This document shows, one piece after another, positions 33,563 through 44,339 of a DNA stretch of 64,000 nt; positions within the stretch are counted from its first letter, which is position 1, and every line of letters starts with the position of its first letter. A model generated the notes under the pieces. The model saw only the letters and a list, made by a program, of their open reading frames with translations, was not told the origin of the DNA and did no database searches. The stretch is from Sphingobacterium sp. ML3W (lineage in GTDB: Bacteria; Bacteroidota; Bacteroidia; Sphingobacteriales; Sphingobacteriaceae), in NCBI RefSeq assembly GCF_029542085.1, contig NZ_CP107036.1, positions 496,001-560,000 of the forward strand, read 5' to 3'. A program made the translations under genes and the position numbers.

Positions 33563-36418
33563 ATGAAATTCATTAAACCACTTGCATTAGCCTTTTTGCT
33601 TCCGGCTACATTTTACGGCGTAGAGGCAAAAATGCCAACTACTTTAACGGCACATGCCAGGGCTATTCTATCGCAGGATAGTTTGGCCTTAAATCAAAAG
33701 TTACCTTTCGACAATGAAGTTGTCACTGGTAAATTGAAAAATGGATTTACATATTTTATCCGCAAAAATACTGAGCCTAAGGGGCGCGTTACCATGTATT
33801 TGGGTATGAAAGCGGGTTCAATCCTAGAAAACGAAAAACAGCTTGGGTTGGCGCACTTTTTAGAGCACATGAACTTTAATGGCTTGAAGCATTTTCCAAA
33901 AAATGAACTTGTCAATTACCTTCAGAAAGCTGGTGTACGATTTGGCTCGGATCTGAATGCCTACACAAGCTTTGATCAGACCGTCTATCAATTACCTATC
34001 CCATCTGATGATCCGGAATTGCTGAAAAATGGACTACAGGTCATGCGCGATTGGGCACAGGATGCTTTATTGGACGGTGAAGAAATTGACAAAGAACGCG
34101 GTGTTATTTTGGAAGAGAAACGTGGTGGAAGAGGTGTGCAGCAGCGTCTGCAAGATCAGTATTTTCCTATGGTGCTTAATGGCTCCCTTTATTCAAAACG
34201 TCTACCTATTGGTACCGAAGAAATTTTAAAGACTTTTCCGTATACTGAAATACGCAAATTTCATCAGGATTGGTATCGACCAGATCTACAAGCGCTCATT
34301 ATTGTAGGTGATATTGATCCCAAAGCAATTGAGGAAAAAGTGAAAGTATTATTTTCGGATATGACAATGCCGAAAAAGGTGCTTCCACGCAAAGAGTACA
34401 AGGTCGATTTATTAAATAAAAACCAATTTTTGACTATTTCGGATCCGGAATTGCCTTATACTGTCGCTCAGGTCTTAATCAAAAATGAGAAAGACAAGGT
34501 TGTCACTGTTGGAGACTACCGTAATGAATTACTCAAAAATATTTTCAATCAGATGATTGCTGGTCGTTTTTCTGAACTGATGCAGCAACCGAATCCACCT
34601 TTTATGCAAGCTGGTGGTAGTATTGGTGATTTTGTTGCGAATTTAAATACCTTCTCTTTATTGGTTGTACCTAAACCTGGTGAACTGGAGTCTGGATTTA
34701 AGGCCATGCTGACTGAATTTGAACGTATTCAAAAATATGGTTTCACGCAGACAGAATTGGATCGTGCGCTTGCCGATATGAAGAAAGGAAATGAAATGGC
34801 ATATATCGAGCGGGATAAGAAGAAATCCGATAGCTATGTCAACCGTTATCTGAACTATTTCATCGACAATGAGCCGGCCTTGAGCAATGAATCTTCTTAT
34901 AGCTTAACGAAACAGTTGTTGCCTACATTGAAACTCGAAGAGGTGAATGGCCTGGTTAAAAAGTATTACACGGATTTAAATCGTGATATATTAATTATGG
35001 GGCCAGAAAAGGAAAAGGCGAACCTGCCTACAGAACAAGCTGTTTTGGGATGGGTGAAGGCGGTCGAAGATAGTCCGGTTTCTGCTTATGAGGATAAGGT
35101 CTCCAATCTTCCCTTGCTTTCCAAAGAACCTACTAAGGGTTCAATCGTGTCCTCAAAGGATGTCACAGCCGTCCAAGCTAAAGAATTGGTTTTGAGCAAT
35201 GGCGTGAAGGTGATTTTAAAACCTACAGATTTTAAAAATGACGAAATCCAGATTATGGCCTATAGTCCTGGAGGAACGTCGTTGTATGCTGATGCTGATT
35301 ACTTCTCCGCTTCAAATGCCTCTTCATTAGTCGATGCGAGCGGTGTCGGACAAATGAGTAACGTGGAGCTGACTAAATATCTTGCCGGAAAAGAGGTGTC
35401 GATTTCCCCATATATCTCAGAAAGATATGAGGGTCTTTCAGGTAGCACGGACAAAGAAGGCTTGAAAAGTGCTTTTGAGCTCATTTATGGCTATTTTACA
35501 GAGCCTCGTCTGGATAGTGACGTTTTCCAAAGTACAATGACAAGAGCAAAAGGATCACTAGAAAATAGATTGAGCGATCCAAATAATGTTTTTTCAGATA
35601 AAGTGAAGGCGGTACTCTATGGGAATAACGTTCGCCGGCAAAATGCTACTGTCGAGACGCTAACAAAAATCGACCGTGATCGTGCATTGGCAATTTATAA
35701 AGAGCGATTTGCAGATGCTTCAGATTTTGTGTTTACCATTGTAGGCTCATTTGATGAAGCACAGATTAAACCGTTCATTGAGACTTATCTTGCTTCCCTA
35801 CCTGCGGTCAAACGAGGAGAGAATTACAAAGACTTAAATATTCTGGAACCGAATAAGGGGGAACGTGTGGTTGTTCATAAAGGCAAGGAAGAAAAAGCAA
35901 GTACCCAATTGGCTTATTACGGAGACTATAATTATAGTGAAAGTGAGAATGTCAATATGGAAGCTTTAGAAAGTGTATTGACAATCAAATTGCTTGAGCG
36001 ACTGCGCGAGAAAGAAGGTGGTGTTTACGGCGTTGGTGCCCGTGCCAGCTTCGGTAAATTACCTAAAGCACGCTATGCCTTTTCAATTGGTTTTGGTTCA
36101 GCAGTGGATAAAGCGGATGTTTTGATTGCTTCTGCTTTGGATGAAGTGAAAAAGATACAGGATCAAGGTGCGGATAAAGTAGATATTGAAAAATTTGTGG
36201 CTGAACAAAAAAGACAGAATGAATTGAGTTTACGTGAAAATGGCTACTGGCTGAATTACATTTCGAGTTCTTATCAAAATGATTTGGATATCACTAGATA
36301 TAAACGTCGGATAGAGAACCTGAATAAAGTTACGCCAAAATCAATACAAGATGTAGCTGGAAAGTACCTGAAGAAAGATCGGCTTTTCGAATTCATTTTA
36401 ATGCCAGATTCTAAATAA
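33563..36418 (+). CDS. M16 family zinc metallopeptidase (insulinase-type)
   Basis: A 951-residue secreted protease with a signal peptide ending near residue 22. The zinc motif H98-F-L-E101-H102 is in LGLAHFLEHMNFNG; the third ligand is in the LLDGEEIDKERGVILEE helix. The remainder consists of the inactive second M16 half, containing the RLREKEGGVYGVGAR block that closes the chamber. Such enzymes degrade peptides in the periplasm and often function as full-length homologues of PqqL. It stands alone, followed by an intrinsic terminator. Confidence 0.93.
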   Translation: MKFIKPLALAFLLPATFYGVEAKMPTTLTAHARAILSQDSLALNQKLPFDNEVVTGKLKNGFTYFIRKNTEPKGRVTMYLGMKAGSILENEKQLGLAHFLEHMNFNGLKHFPKNELVNYLQKAGVRFGSDLNAYTSFDQTVYQLPIPSDDPELLKNGLQVMRDWAQDALLDGEEIDKERGVILEEKRGGRGVQQRLQDQYFPMVLNGSLYSKRLPIGTEEILKTFPYTEIRKFHQDWYRPDLQALIIVGDIDPKAIEEKVKVLFSDMTMPKKVLPRKEYKVDLLNKNQFLTISDPELPYTVAQVLIKNEKDKVVTVGDYRNELLKNIFNQMIAGRFSELMQQPNPPFMQAGGSIGDFVANLNTFSLLVVPKPGELESGFKAMLTEFERIQKYGFTQTELDRALADMKKGNEMAYIERDKKKSDSYVNRYLNYFIDNEPALSNESSYSLTKQLLPTLKLEEVNGLVKKYYTDLNRDILIMGPEKEKANLPTEQAVLGWVKAVEDSPVSAYEDKVSNLPLLSKEPTKGSIVSSKDVTAVQAKELVLSNGVKVILKPTDFKNDEIQIMAYSPGGTSLYADADYFSASNASSLVDASGVGQMSNVELTKYLAGKEVSISPYISERYEGLSGSTDKEGLKSAFELIYGYFTEPRLDSDVFQSTMTRAKGSLENRLSDPNNVFSDKVKAVLYGNNVRRQNATVETLTKIDRDRALAIYKERFADASDFVFTIVGSFDEAQIKPFIETYLASLPAVKRGENYKDLNILEPNKGERVVVHKGKEEKASTQLAYYGDYNYSESENVNMEALESVLTIKLLERLREKEGGVYGVGARASFGKLPKARYAFSIGFGSAVDKADVLIASALDEVKKIQDQGADKVDIEKFVAEQKRQNELSLRENGYWLNYISSSYQNDLDITRYKRRIENLNKVTPKSIQDVAGKYLKKDRLFEFILMPDSK

Positions 36419-36450
36419 AGAATAGCATTGATCCAATATCAATGGGTAGG

Positions 36451-36483
36451 GGCTGTTTGCGAAAAGCAAGCAGCCTTTATTGT
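36451..36483 (+). terminator. Terminator of the M16 protease gene
   Basis: GGCTGTTTGC and GCAAGCAGCC form a stem around GAAAA, followed by TTTATT. Confidence 0.8.
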
Positions 36484-36510
36484 ACAAAAAACTTTATTGT
36501 ACAAAAAAAA
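36476..36510. repeat. Tandem direct repeat in the terminator zone
   Basis: TTTATTGTACAAAAA occurs at 36476-36490 and again at 36494-36508, separated by 3 nt. It probably arose by slippage. There are only two copies. Confidence 0.6.
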
Positions 36511-36535
36511 TCCCAATCATTTCTGATTGGGATTA
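36503..36535 (-). terminator. Terminator of rpoD
   Basis: On the minus strand AATCCCAATCA pairs with TGATTGGGATT around GAAA, followed by eight T residues. Confidence 0.9.
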
Positions 36536-36560
36536 CCAAAAATTTCAATAAATATCTCTT

Positions 36561-37421
36561 TTAACCTAAATAAGATTTTAAGATTTTGCTTCTTGAAGTG
36601 TGTCTCAAACGTTGAAGAGCCTTGTCTTTAATTTGACGGACGCGTTCACGTGTCAAATTGAATTTCTCACCGATTTCTTCGAGCGACAGTTGGTGGTTGG
36701 AACCTAATCCAAAGAATAGAACGATGATTTCACGTTCTCTTTCTGTTAAAGTTGCCAATGATCGCTTGATTTCTTCTGATAGAGATTCATCAATTAGAGA
36801 ACTATCGGTGTCTGGGTCATGGTTTTCCAATACATCCAAGAGTGTGTTTTCTTCACCTTGAACGAAAGGTGCATCCATAGACACATGACGTCCAGAATTA
36901 CTTAGGGTATCCGAAACCTTGTCAACTGTGGTTTCAAGGATATCAGCCAATTCTTCTGGAGATGGTTCCCGCTCGTATTCTTGTTCTAGTTTTGAGAAAG
37001 CTTTACTGATTTTGCTTAGAGAACCTACTTGGTTCAATGGCAGACGTACGATACGTGATTGTTCAGCAATTGCTTGAAGAATAGATTGGCGAATCCACCA
37101 AACGGCATAAGAAATAAATTTAAAACCCTTTGTTTCGTCAAAACGTTTAGCCGCTTTAATTAAGCCCAGGTTGCCTTCATTGATTAAATCACCTAAGGTC
37201 AATCCTTGATTTTGATATTGTTTTGCTACTGATACTACGAAACGAAGGTTGGTTTTAGTCAATTTTTCCAAGGCAACTTGGTCGCCTTCGCGGATGCGCT
37301 GTGCTAATTCTACTTCTTCTTCTGCTGTAATTAAGTCTACTTTACCAATTTCGTGTAAGTATTTGTCTAAAGACTGGGACTCACGATTGGTGATAGATTG
37401 TGTAATTTTGAGCTGTCTCAT
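36561..37421 (-). CDS. rpoD: Primary RNA polymerase sigma factor RpoD/SigA
   Basis: A 286-residue sigma-70 protein typical of Bacteroidota, which lack the long N-terminal region 1.1. Region 1.2 and 2 begin at [12 protein letters not shown], and the RpoD box [15 protein letters not shown] is followed by [13 protein letters not shown] (2.3/2.4). Region 4.2 is [29 protein letters not shown]. It recognises promoters with -33 TTTG and -7 TAnnTTTG, which fits the boxes found in the window. Single gene with its own terminator. Confidence 0.97.
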   Translation of the reverse strand: MRQLKITQSITNRESQSLDKYLHEIGKVDLITAEEEVELAQRIREGDQVALEKLTKTNLRFVVSVAKQYQNQGLTLGDLINEGNLGLIKAAKRFDETKGFKFISYAVWWIRQSILQAIAEQSRIVRLPLNQVGSLSKISKAFSKLEQEYEREPSPEELADILETTVDKVSDTLSNSGRHVSMDAPFVQGEENTLLDVLENHDPDTDSSLIDESLSEEIKRSLATLTEREREIIVLFFGLGSNHQLSLEEIGEKFNLTRERVRQIKDKALQRLRHTSRSKILKSYLG

Positions 37422-37809
37422 TAATTTTTATTAATTCTCCTCTCTAAGAAATGTTTGCGAAAATACGAAAAATTTTTGAATTATTAATGGAAAATGGATT
37501 ATCTAACCTCTCATCTATAATGAGTTATGATTTTGTAAATCTTCATTTTACACTATCAAAAACTATTCCATTTAAAATTGTTTTTCTTTCTCAATTGTGG
37601 CTATAATATTCAACTGATTGATATTTAAAGCGCTAACAAATTTTATTTTTTTTCTATTCTCAAGTAATTTATCTAATGATATCAGATATGTTACGTAAAA
37701 CGTATTCTTTGAATTTATTTTAAAATGATAATTTTATGATAAAACAAAAAGATATATGTTTTGTTTTACAAGAGACATTAAATAAATTTAAAGGAATAAA
37801 AATTATAAT
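37422..37809. other. A+T-rich divergent spacer between rpoD and the HTH gene
   Basis: 388 bp of very A+T-rich sequence without coding potential. It must hold the rpoD promoter; a near match (TATTTTCG, minus strand, 37465-37458) is the best candidate. I see no clear promoter for the HTH gene. Confidence 0.5.
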
Positions 37810-38031
37810 ATGCCAATCTTAATTCATTTGGATAAAATAATGAAAGAGAAAAAAATGTCACTTAACCAATTGAGTGACAGTGTAGGGATTACACTTTCTA
37901 ATCTTTCAATCATAAAAAATCAAAAGGCTAAGGCCCTGCGATTAGATACACTTGAAGCAATATGTAAAGCGCTAGACTGTCAGCCTGGTGATTTGTTGCA
38001 ATATTATGATGGAGATGACGAGAAAAACTAG
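37810..38031 (+). CDS. Small Cro/C1-type HTH regulator (YozG-like)
   Basis: A 73-residue DNA-binding protein consisting only of one helix-turn-helix domain: KKMSLNQLSDSVGITLSNLSII is the HTH, followed by the family ending LDTLEAICKALDCQPGDLLQY. It is often paired with a DUF2975 membrane protein, but no such gene is next to it. It overlaps the convergent fmt stop by 4 nt. Confidence 0.88.
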   Translation: MPILIHLDKIMKEKKMSLNQLSDSVGITLSNLSIIKNQKAKALRLDTLEAICKALDCQPGDLLQYYDGDDEKN

Positions 38032-38945
38032 AATCTATAGCCTTTTAAAAAGTCTACCACATTCATTTTCTTCTTGCCTTCCAGTTGAAGTTCCGATACC
38101 ATGATATAGCCATCTTGTGTCGCAAACTTTAAATAGCTTTTTTGGTCTGTCTCTATTGTTCCCGGTGCAGCAGTAGTAGCTGTTTGCTCTTTTTCTGTTT
38201 TATATATTTTTAATACCTTGTTATTGAGTACAGTAAATGCCGTTGGATATGGACTAAGTCCGCGTATAAAATTATAAACAGCATCAGTAGATTGATCCCA
38301 ATTTATTTTACAATCTTCTTTAAAAATTTTCGGTGCGTGTTTCAACGTTTCTGTTGGGAGGATATCATCTTGGCTTTTCGGCTGTAAATTTCCCTCTTTC
38401 AGCTGTTGTATCGTTTGAAGGAGTGTTCTGGCTCCCGCAACCATCAGGTTGTCGTGAAGATCTCCAGCTGTGTCAGTTTCATTTATTGTAACTTTTTCGG
38501 CTAAAAGTATATTTCCAGTATCAATCTCATGTTGCAATAAGAATGTAGTCACTCCGGATTCTTTCTCCCCATTCATAATAGCATGATTGATTGGAGCTGC
38601 ACCTCGGTATTGGGGGAGTAAAGAGGCATGTACGTTAATGGTGCCCTGTTTCGGCATATTCCAGACAACTTCAGGCAGCATACGGAATGCCACCACGACC
38701 TGAAGATCGGCTTGATAGTTTTTGAGTTCGGCAAGAAAGGCCTCATCCCGAAGTTTGACCGGTTGAAGGACGGGGATATTGTGTTGGGTAGCGTATGCTT
38801 TAACGGCTGATTCATGTATCTTTTGCCCACGACCTGCCGGTTTGTCCGGTACTGTAACTACAGCAACGACTTGTTCGCCAGATTGAATGAGTGCATCAAG
38901 TGAAGCAACGGCAAAGTCAGGAGTGCCCATGAAAATAATACGCAT
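38028..38945 (-). CDS. fmt: Methionyl-tRNA formyltransferase
   Basis: A 305-residue enzyme that formylates initiator Met-tRNA. The N-terminal domain has RIIFMGTPDFAVASLDAL, DKPAGRGQK, the NVHASLLPQYRGAAPINHAI block with the catalytic Asn-His, and GVTTFLLQHEIDTG. A C-terminal oligonucleotide-binding domain ends VVDFLKGYRF. It is divergent from the LolC-like permease gene. Confidence 0.96.
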   Translation of the reverse strand: MRIIFMGTPDFAVASLDALIQSGEQVVAVVTVPDKPAGRGQKIHESAVKAYATQHNIPVLQPVKLRDEAFLAELKNYQADLQVVVAFRMLPEVVWNMPKQGTINVHASLLPQYRGAAPINHAIMNGEKESGVTTFLLQHEIDTGNILLAEKVTINETDTAGDLHDNLMVAGARTLLQTIQQLKEGNLQPKSQDDILPTETLKHAPKIFKEDCKINWDQSTDAVYNFIRGLSPYPTAFTVLNNKVLKIYKTEKEQTATTAAPGTIETDQKSYLKFATQDGYIMVSELQLEGKKKMNVVDFLKGYRF

Positions 38946-39039
38946 AAGAGCTGTGTTTTTTGTAAAATCCTTAAAATCAATAAAATCGTTGGGATGATAG
39001 AAATCATCTGCGAAAACGCTAATAATTTGCTATTAAAGT

Positions 39040-39068
39040 TTTGTAAATAACAAATTTTTATAACTTTG
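39040..39068 (+). promoter_or_regulatory. Promoter of the LolC/E-like gene
   Basis: TTTG at 39040-39043 and TAACTTTG at 39061-39068 are 17 bp apart. It predicts a start site about 20 nt before the TTG start codon at 39095. Confidence 0.6.
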
Positions 39069-39094
39069 CGAAGTTACATAAATATATTGAAAGC

Positions 39095-40312
39095 TTGAAT
39101 TTTCCTTATTTTTTAGCAAATCGAATAGCATTTTCAGGTAAACGGACGTTCTCAAAATTGATCGTTCGGGTTACGATCGGTGCAATTGCGCTAGCCATTG
39201 CTGCCATTATCATATCTATTGCGGTTTTGCGGGGATTTAAGGGGGAGATCATCAGCAAGCAACGTGGTTTTTTTGCGGATGTATTGGTGCTACGTTATGA
39301 TCTCAATAAATCGTATGAAAATTCACCCATCTCACTTACGCCTCAACTCCATAAGTCTATATTAGCAGACCCTGAAGTATATTCCATTAATCCATTTGCA
39401 ACCAAAGCTGGGATTATCAATGTGAACGACGAAGTGGAAGGCGTGGTTTTGAAAGGTATTGATTCGCTATACGATCAGCAGCCTATAAAAAATATGCTGC
39501 TCGAAGGGAATACGATAGATTTTAAATCCGAGAACACCGATAATCAGATCTTAATTTCTAAATATCTGGCAGATAGATTGTTGTTGAAAGTAGGCGACGA
39601 TTTTATTATGTATTTTGTCCAGGAGCCCATCCGTAAGCGAAAGTTTGTCATCAAGGGAATATTTAATACAGGGTCGGAGGAGCTTGATAAAGTTTACGTA
39701 ATCGGATCTTTGAATGTCATTAGAAAGCTGAGCAATCTTGATGATAATGAGGTCGGTGGCTATGAGATTCGAATCAAGGATTTCAGCCAACTCCAACAGA
39801 CAACACAAAAAATAGAAGATATGCTGCCTATTGATATGCAGGCAATCAATATTAAAGACCAGGTGCCCGATATTTTCCAGTGGTTGGATTTATTGGATAT
39901 GAACACCAAAATTATCTTTATCTTAATGACTGTGGTAGCTATTATCAATATGATTTCAGCTTTATTGATCACCATCCTTGAGCGCACATCCATGATTGGT
40001 ATATTAAAGGCTTTGGGTTACCATAATGCTGGTATACGCCGGGTCTTTATGTATAGTGCCCTGTATCTCATTGGACTTGGTCTGTTGATTGGAAATCTTA
40101 TCGGATTAGGCTTTTATTTTCTACAGGATTATACCCATTTTTTCAAACTGGATGAGCAGACCTACTACATTTCTTATGTTGCCGTAAAACTCTATTGGTC
40201 CGACGTTATTTTGGTCAATCTTGCGGTGGTATTTATTGGCATGGTTTCCTTGTTTATTCCTTCGATGTTAATCACCAAGATTAGTCCGATAAAAGCAATT
40301 TCTTTTAAGTAA
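39095..40312 (+). CDS. FtsX-family ABC permease, LolC/E-like
   Basis: A 405-residue inner-membrane permease with four helices: one at about residues 25-48, then, after a periplasmic domain of about 220 residues, three more at about 275-305, 325-350 and 375-400. It has the FtsX-type pattern NRIAFSGKRTFSKLIVRVTIGAIALA and ITILERTSMIGILKALGYHNAGIRRVF. LolC/E permeases release lipoproteins from the inner membrane with the LolD ATPase, which is not adjacent. The start codon is TTG: the family begins MNFPYF... and no in-frame ATG fits before residue 1. Confidence 0.85.
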   Translation: MNFPYFLANRIAFSGKRTFSKLIVRVTIGAIALAIAAIIISIAVLRGFKGEIISKQRGFFADVLVLRYDLNKSYENSPISLTPQLHKSILADPEVYSINPFATKAGIINVNDEVEGVVLKGIDSLYDQQPIKNMLLEGNTIDFKSENTDNQILISKYLADRLLLKVGDDFIMYFVQEPIRKRKFVIKGIFNTGSEELDKVYVIGSLNVIRKLSNLDDNEVGGYEIRIKDFSQLQQTTQKIEDMLPIDMQAINIKDQVPDIFQWLDLLDMNTKIIFILMTVVAIINMISALLITILERTSMIGILKALGYHNAGIRRVFMYSALYLIGLGLLIGNLIGLGFYFLQDYTHFFKLDEQTYYISYVAVKLYWSDVILVNLAVVFIGMVSLFIPSMLITKISPIKAISFK

Positions 40313-40427
40313 GCCCTTTTTTAGGCGTCGTTTTGTTGGAAAAATTGTATTTTTAAAGCTGTTAGCTATTTTACGGCTGGTAACGAAAAATAAGTTGACA
40401 CATTTTACCGATAGCATACGAGCACAT

Positions 40428-42551
40428 ATGAATAAAACTTTCGAGCATATTTCCCACGCTTTTGAAGCGCCCTTACAGAATCCCGTACTTATTTTTTCAC
40501 TGGTACTCTTTATTATCCTACTTTCACCCATTATCCTCAGACCGATCAAGGTGCCGGGCATTATTGGTTTGATTATATCTGGTGTTATTATTGGACCCCA
40601 TGGATTAAATTGGTTGGAAAAAAACTCTGCAATTAATCTGTTTTCCACGATAGGGCTTTTGTATATTATGTTTATTGCCGGTCTGGAATTGGATATGAAT
40701 GAATTTAAAAAGACCAAGAACAAAAGTTTGCTATTTGGTTTTTTTACATTTATTGTGCCTATAAGCATAGGTTATCCTGTTTGTCATTTGTTGTTGGGGT
40801 ACGATGTACTGGCGAGTCTTTTGATCTCGAGTATGTTTGCGACGCACACCCTAGTATCTTATCCCATTGTGAATAGTTATGGTATTTCCAAGATGGAAGC
40901 TGTGGCGATTACGATTGGTGGTACGATCCTGACCGATACGGCAGTACTGATTATATTGGCTGTTATTACTGGAGTTTCACAGGGTAATATTGGAAATGAA
41001 TTTTGGGTTACACTTGGGATTTCCTTCGCCATATTCCTCTTTATCATGTTCGGTATTATCCCGCGGATCGCAAAATGGTTTTTTGAACGGTTGGGCAGCG
41101 AAAAGACATCAAACTATATTTTTGTACTTTCCGTAGTGTTTTTTGCGGCATTCTTAGCGGAAATTGCGGGACTGGAACCTATTATCGGGGCCTTTGTGGC
41201 TGGTCTGGCCTTGAATAAATTGATTCCGCATTCTTCGGCTCTGATGAATCGAATTGAGTTTATCGGGAATGCCGTTTTTATTCCTTTCTTCCTCATATCA
41301 GTCGGTATGATAGTGGATGTGAGTGTAATTTTAAAAGGACCTCAGGCATTAATTATAGCAGGTACCTTGACTGTCGTTGCAATCGTGGGGAAATATGCTG
41401 CTGCTTGGCTGACACAGAAAACATTTAAATATAGTCGTGGGCAGCGCAACTTGATTTTTGGCTTGAGCAGCGCTCATGCTGCAGCGACTTTGGCTGTTAT
41501 TATGGTCGGTTATAAAAATGGCATCATTGATGAAAATGTCTTGAATGGTACGATTTTGTTGATCTTGGTAACTTGTATTGTTGCCACTATTGTGACAGGG
41601 AATGCTTCCCGGAAAGTGGTTATGGATGGGGAGCAAGATGAAGAGCATACTGACGTGGTGAAGGAGAAAGACGAAAATATATTGATCTCTATTGCAAATA
41701 TGGACAATATGGAACCTATCCTTGACTTTTCCACTTACATCAAGAGTAAAAAATGCACTCAGCCTGTGAATATTGTATCCGTGGTAAAAGATAATGAACA
41801 GGCACAGCTGAATATGAGTAAAGCCCGCAAAAATTTGGACAATATGGTGCGTTATGCTTCTGGTTCGGAGACCAATGTTAATATCAGTGCAACGATAGAT
41901 TTAAATATTGCAAGCGGTGTAGCTCGGTCAGCGAAAGAAGTTTCTGCAAATTGTATTGTGCTTGGTTGGCCAAGCGCAGCAAATTTTATGGATAAATTTG
42001 TTGGTGAAAAAACAGAAAGTATCCTCAACAGAACATCGGCTAATGTGATGCTCTGCCATTTTAGAAAACCTTTTATTTCCAATAAAGCTATCGTTGTATT
42101 TGCACCGCCAATGTGTGAGGCAGAGTTTGGTTTCGAGTATTGGTTGGAGAAGGTTATTAAACTTGCACAGGAACTATCGGTTCCAATCTCTTTTGTTGTG
42201 GATACGCGCTCCACATCTGCAATTGAGGCGCACCTGGTCGAAATAAAGAACTCTGTGCCAGTTACTTTTAAACACTATGATGACTGGGATAATTTACAGG
42301 GATTAAAAGCGTTTAAGGACGAAGAGTCCATGTTCATTTTTGTGTCTGCACGAAATGGAGAGGTTTCATATCGCGATTCGTTGGATGGTGTGGCAAAAAA
42401 ATTAGATCGGATCTATGCAAACGAAAACCTTGTTTTGGTGTTTCCTAGTAGGGTAGAGAATGCGCACATCGACGAATACGAGGATGTTGAGGCTGCTCCG
42501 ATATTCCGAAAGATTAGTAAAGAGATTGGAAATATGTTTAATAAAGGATAG
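40428..42551 (+). CDS. Kef-type cation:proton antiporter (CPA2) with cytosolic tail
   Basis: A protein of 707 residues. Residues 20-410 have about 12 membrane helices with the CPA2 motifs [46 protein letters not shown] and [20 protein letters not shown]. The remaining 290 residues are soluble and resemble tandem UspA-like domains ([25 protein letters not shown]). It exchanges sodium or potassium for protons. The start is the ATG at 40428; the frame continues upstream to a TTG at 40395 without family similarity. Confidence 0.88.
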   Translation: MNKTFEHISHAFEAPLQNPVLIFSLVLFIILLSPIILRPIKVPGIIGLIISGVIIGPHGLNWLEKNSAINLFSTIGLLYIMFIAGLELDMNEFKKTKNKSLLFGFFTFIVPISIGYPVCHLLLGYDVLASLLISSMFATHTLVSYPIVNSYGISKMEAVAITIGGTILTDTAVLIILAVITGVSQGNIGNEFWVTLGISFAIFLFIMFGIIPRIAKWFFERLGSEKTSNYIFVLSVVFFAAFLAEIAGLEPIIGAFVAGLALNKLIPHSSALMNRIEFIGNAVFIPFFLISVGMIVDVSVILKGPQALIIAGTLTVVAIVGKYAAAWLTQKTFKYSRGQRNLIFGLSSAHAAATLAVIMVGYKNGIIDENVLNGTILLILVTCIVATIVTGNASRKVVMDGEQDEEHTDVVKEKDENILISIANMDNMEPILDFSTYIKSKKCTQPVNIVSVVKDNEQAQLNMSKARKNLDNMVRYASGSETNVNISATIDLNIASGVARSAKEVSANCIVLGWPSAANFMDKFVGEKTESILNRTSANVMLCHFRKPFISNKAIVVFAPPMCEAEFGFEYWLEKVIKLAQELSVPISFVVDTRSTSAIEAHLVEIKNSVPVTFKHYDDWDNLQGLKAFKDEESMFIFVSARNGEVSYRDSLDGVAKKLDRIYANENLVLVFPSRVENAHIDEYEDVEAAPIFRKISKEIGNMFNKG

Positions 42552-42576
42552 TTGCTATCCGCAAAAAACGCTGATT

Positions 42577-43839
42577 ATGTCAAATAAGATTACAATGTCC
42601 AACGATGGAACACTACAAGTTCCAGATTCCCCAACGATTCCTTTTATCATAGGTGATGGTATAGGTCCTGACCTATGGCATGCCGCCGTGCGTGTTTTTG
42701 ATAAAGCCGTGGAGAAGTCCTATAACGGACAACGAAAAGTCAGTTGGAAGGAAGTTTTGGCAGGAGAGAAAGCATTTGATGAAACCGGAGAGTGGTTGCC
42801 CAAAGCGACATTGGATCTATTGCGCGAATACCTGGTTGGTATAAAAGGGCCTTTGACCACACCCGTAGGTGGTGGCATACGCTCCTTGAATGTTGCCTTA
42901 CGGAAGGATTTGGATCTCTACGTCTGCCAGCGACCGACGAAGTGGTTCCAAGGTGTGCCATCTCCGGTCAGACATCCAGAATATGTGGATATGGTCATAT
43001 TTCGGGAGAATACCGAAGATATCTATGCCGGGATAGAGTTTCAGGCGGGAAGTGCAGAAGCCAATAAACTACAGGATTTTTTACATGACGAACTTGATAT
43101 TGACTATAACTTTTCGAGTACCACGGGGGTAGGGGTCAAGCTGGTTTCTGAAGAAGGATCCAAACGCTTGGTTCGAGCAGCGATTGAACATGCTATTCAT
43201 TATGCATTACCCTCGGTGACTATAGTGCACAAGGGTAATATTATGAAATATACAGAAGGAGCCTTTAAAATCTGGGGTTTCGAGGTTGCAGAAACAGAAT
43301 TTGCGGATAAGACCTATACTTGGGGGCAATGGGAACGTACCAAAGCAGCGCAAGGTGAGGCCGCGGCCAACCAGGAACAAAAAGAAGCCTTGGCTTCAGG
43401 TAAAATCTTGATTAAGGATATTATCGCAGACAACTTCCTGCAACAAATCTTGCTTAATCCGCGCGACTTTTCTGTGGTGGCAACCTTAAATCTAAACGGG
43501 GATTATATCTCGGATGCTTTGGCAGCCATGGTAGGCGGTATAGGAATTGCACCGGGGGCCAATATCAACTTTAAAACCGGTCACGCTGTTTTTGAAGCGA
43601 CCCATGGTACAGCACCTCGGTTTGCGAATACCAATACCATGAATCCTTCATCCGTTATCCTCAGTGGTGTGATGATGTTTGAATACCTGGGTTGGACAGA
43701 AGTAGCGGCGGCAATTGTGCGTGCATTGGGGGAAACCATTATTGCGAAAACGGTCACTGTTGATTTTTACAATCTGATGGATGATGCGACCTTAGTGAAA
43801 ACCAGTGAGTTTGCTGATCGGATCATCGAAAAATTATAA
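42577..43839 (+). CDS. icd: Isocitrate dehydrogenase (NADP+)
   Basis: A 420-residue TCA-cycle enzyme. [15 protein letters not shown] is the nucleotide region, and [23 protein letters not shown] carries the phosphorylatable serine and substrate arginines. [13 protein letters not shown] and the [17 protein letters not shown] metal-binding segment follow, then THGTAPRFA for cofactor binding. The start is ATG at 42577: the longer frame from 42460 runs inside the antiporter gene and resembles nothing in the family. A terminator follows. Confidence 0.96.
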   Translation: MSNKITMSNDGTLQVPDSPTIPFIIGDGIGPDLWHAAVRVFDKAVEKSYNGQRKVSWKEVLAGEKAFDETGEWLPKATLDLLREYLVGIKGPLTTPVGGGIRSLNVALRKDLDLYVCQRPTKWFQGVPSPVRHPEYVDMVIFRENTEDIYAGIEFQAGSAEANKLQDFLHDELDIDYNFSSTTGVGVKLVSEEGSKRLVRAAIEHAIHYALPSVTIVHKGNIMKYTEGAFKIWGFEVAETEFADKTYTWGQWERTKAAQGEAAANQEQKEALASGKILIKDIIADNFLQQILLNPRDFSVVATLNLNGDYISDALAAMVGGIGIAPGANINFKTGHAVFEATHGTAPRFANTNTMNPSSVILSGVMMFEYLGWTEVAAAIVRALGETIIAKTVTVDFYNLMDDATLVKTSEFADRIIEKL

Positions 43840-43862
43840 GGATTTTCTTTTTTAAGATATTA

Positions 43863-43894
43863 AGCAGAAATTTGACTAAAATTTCTGCTTTTTT
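43863..43894 (+). terminator. Terminator of icd, abutting the next start codon
   Basis: AGCAGAAATTT and AAATTTCTGCT form an 11-bp stem followed by six T residues. The ATG of the next small gene begins at 43895, directly after the T-run. Confidence 0.85.
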
Positions 43895-44152
43895 ATGGAC
43901 TACGACCAACTTCCTCCTTTTGTAAAGGAATCCACCGTTTTTAGTACGGAAGATAAAATTAAACTGGCAAAGTTAGATCGACTGCCTACACCGTTAGAGG
44001 TGGATGAGATTACGTCCTTGCCAGAAATTTACGAATTGTTAAATGCCTTTATTGGAGACCAATCCTCCCGTAACGTCCATCTTCAGCTTAAAGCAAAGGA
44101 GTATTTGCAAGATAATCAATTAGATATGGCTTGGAAAGTGATTCTTCTGTGA
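43895..44152 (+). CDS. Small conserved-looking hypothetical protein
   Basis: An 85-residue acidic, helical protein (MDYDQLPPFVKESTVF...). I do not recognise a family, and no signal peptide, membrane segment or metal motif is present. The reading frame has a normal amino-acid composition with frequent Leu/Glu/Asp, so it is likely real. Its ATG touches the icd terminator, so it either has its own promoter inside the icd end or depends on read-through. Confidence 0.65.
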   Translation: MDYDQLPPFVKESTVFSTEDKIKLAKLDRLPTPLEVDEITSLPEIYELLNAFIGDQSSRNVHLQLKAKEYLQDNQLDMAWKVILL

Positions 44153-44243
44153 TTGTTTTAATAACCAATAGGGATCTACTTGTGTAATATTTTTATTGAA
44201 ATGATTCAGAATTTTGTAAATTTTCAATAAAAAAACAGAATAG

Positions 44244-44274
44244 TTGAAAAATATATAATTTTATTTTACCTTTG
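44244..44274 (+). promoter_or_regulatory. Promoter of serC
   Basis: TTG at 44244-44246 and TACCTTTG at 44267-44274 are 20 bp apart, an exact Bacteroidota match. The leader would be roughly 58 nt long. Confidence 0.75.
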
Positions 44275-44339
44275 GTTTTTAAAACAACAGATTGCTTTAC
44301 TAGGGTTCTGAATGAGCAATCAAACAAACTATAACATCA

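Noticed and set aside
36476..36510. Possible CRISPR-like or transposon repeat near the rpoD terminator
   Set aside because: Only two 15-bp copies 3 nt apart; better explained as slippage between two terminators.
40395..40427. Antiporter start at TTG 40395
   Set aside because: An ATG at 40428 gives a normal start, and the upstream codons have no family similarity.
42460..42576. Longer N-terminus for isocitrate dehydrogenase starting inside the antiporter gene
   Set aside because: The extension is an out-of-frame reading of the antiporter end. The family sequence begins at the ATG at 42577.
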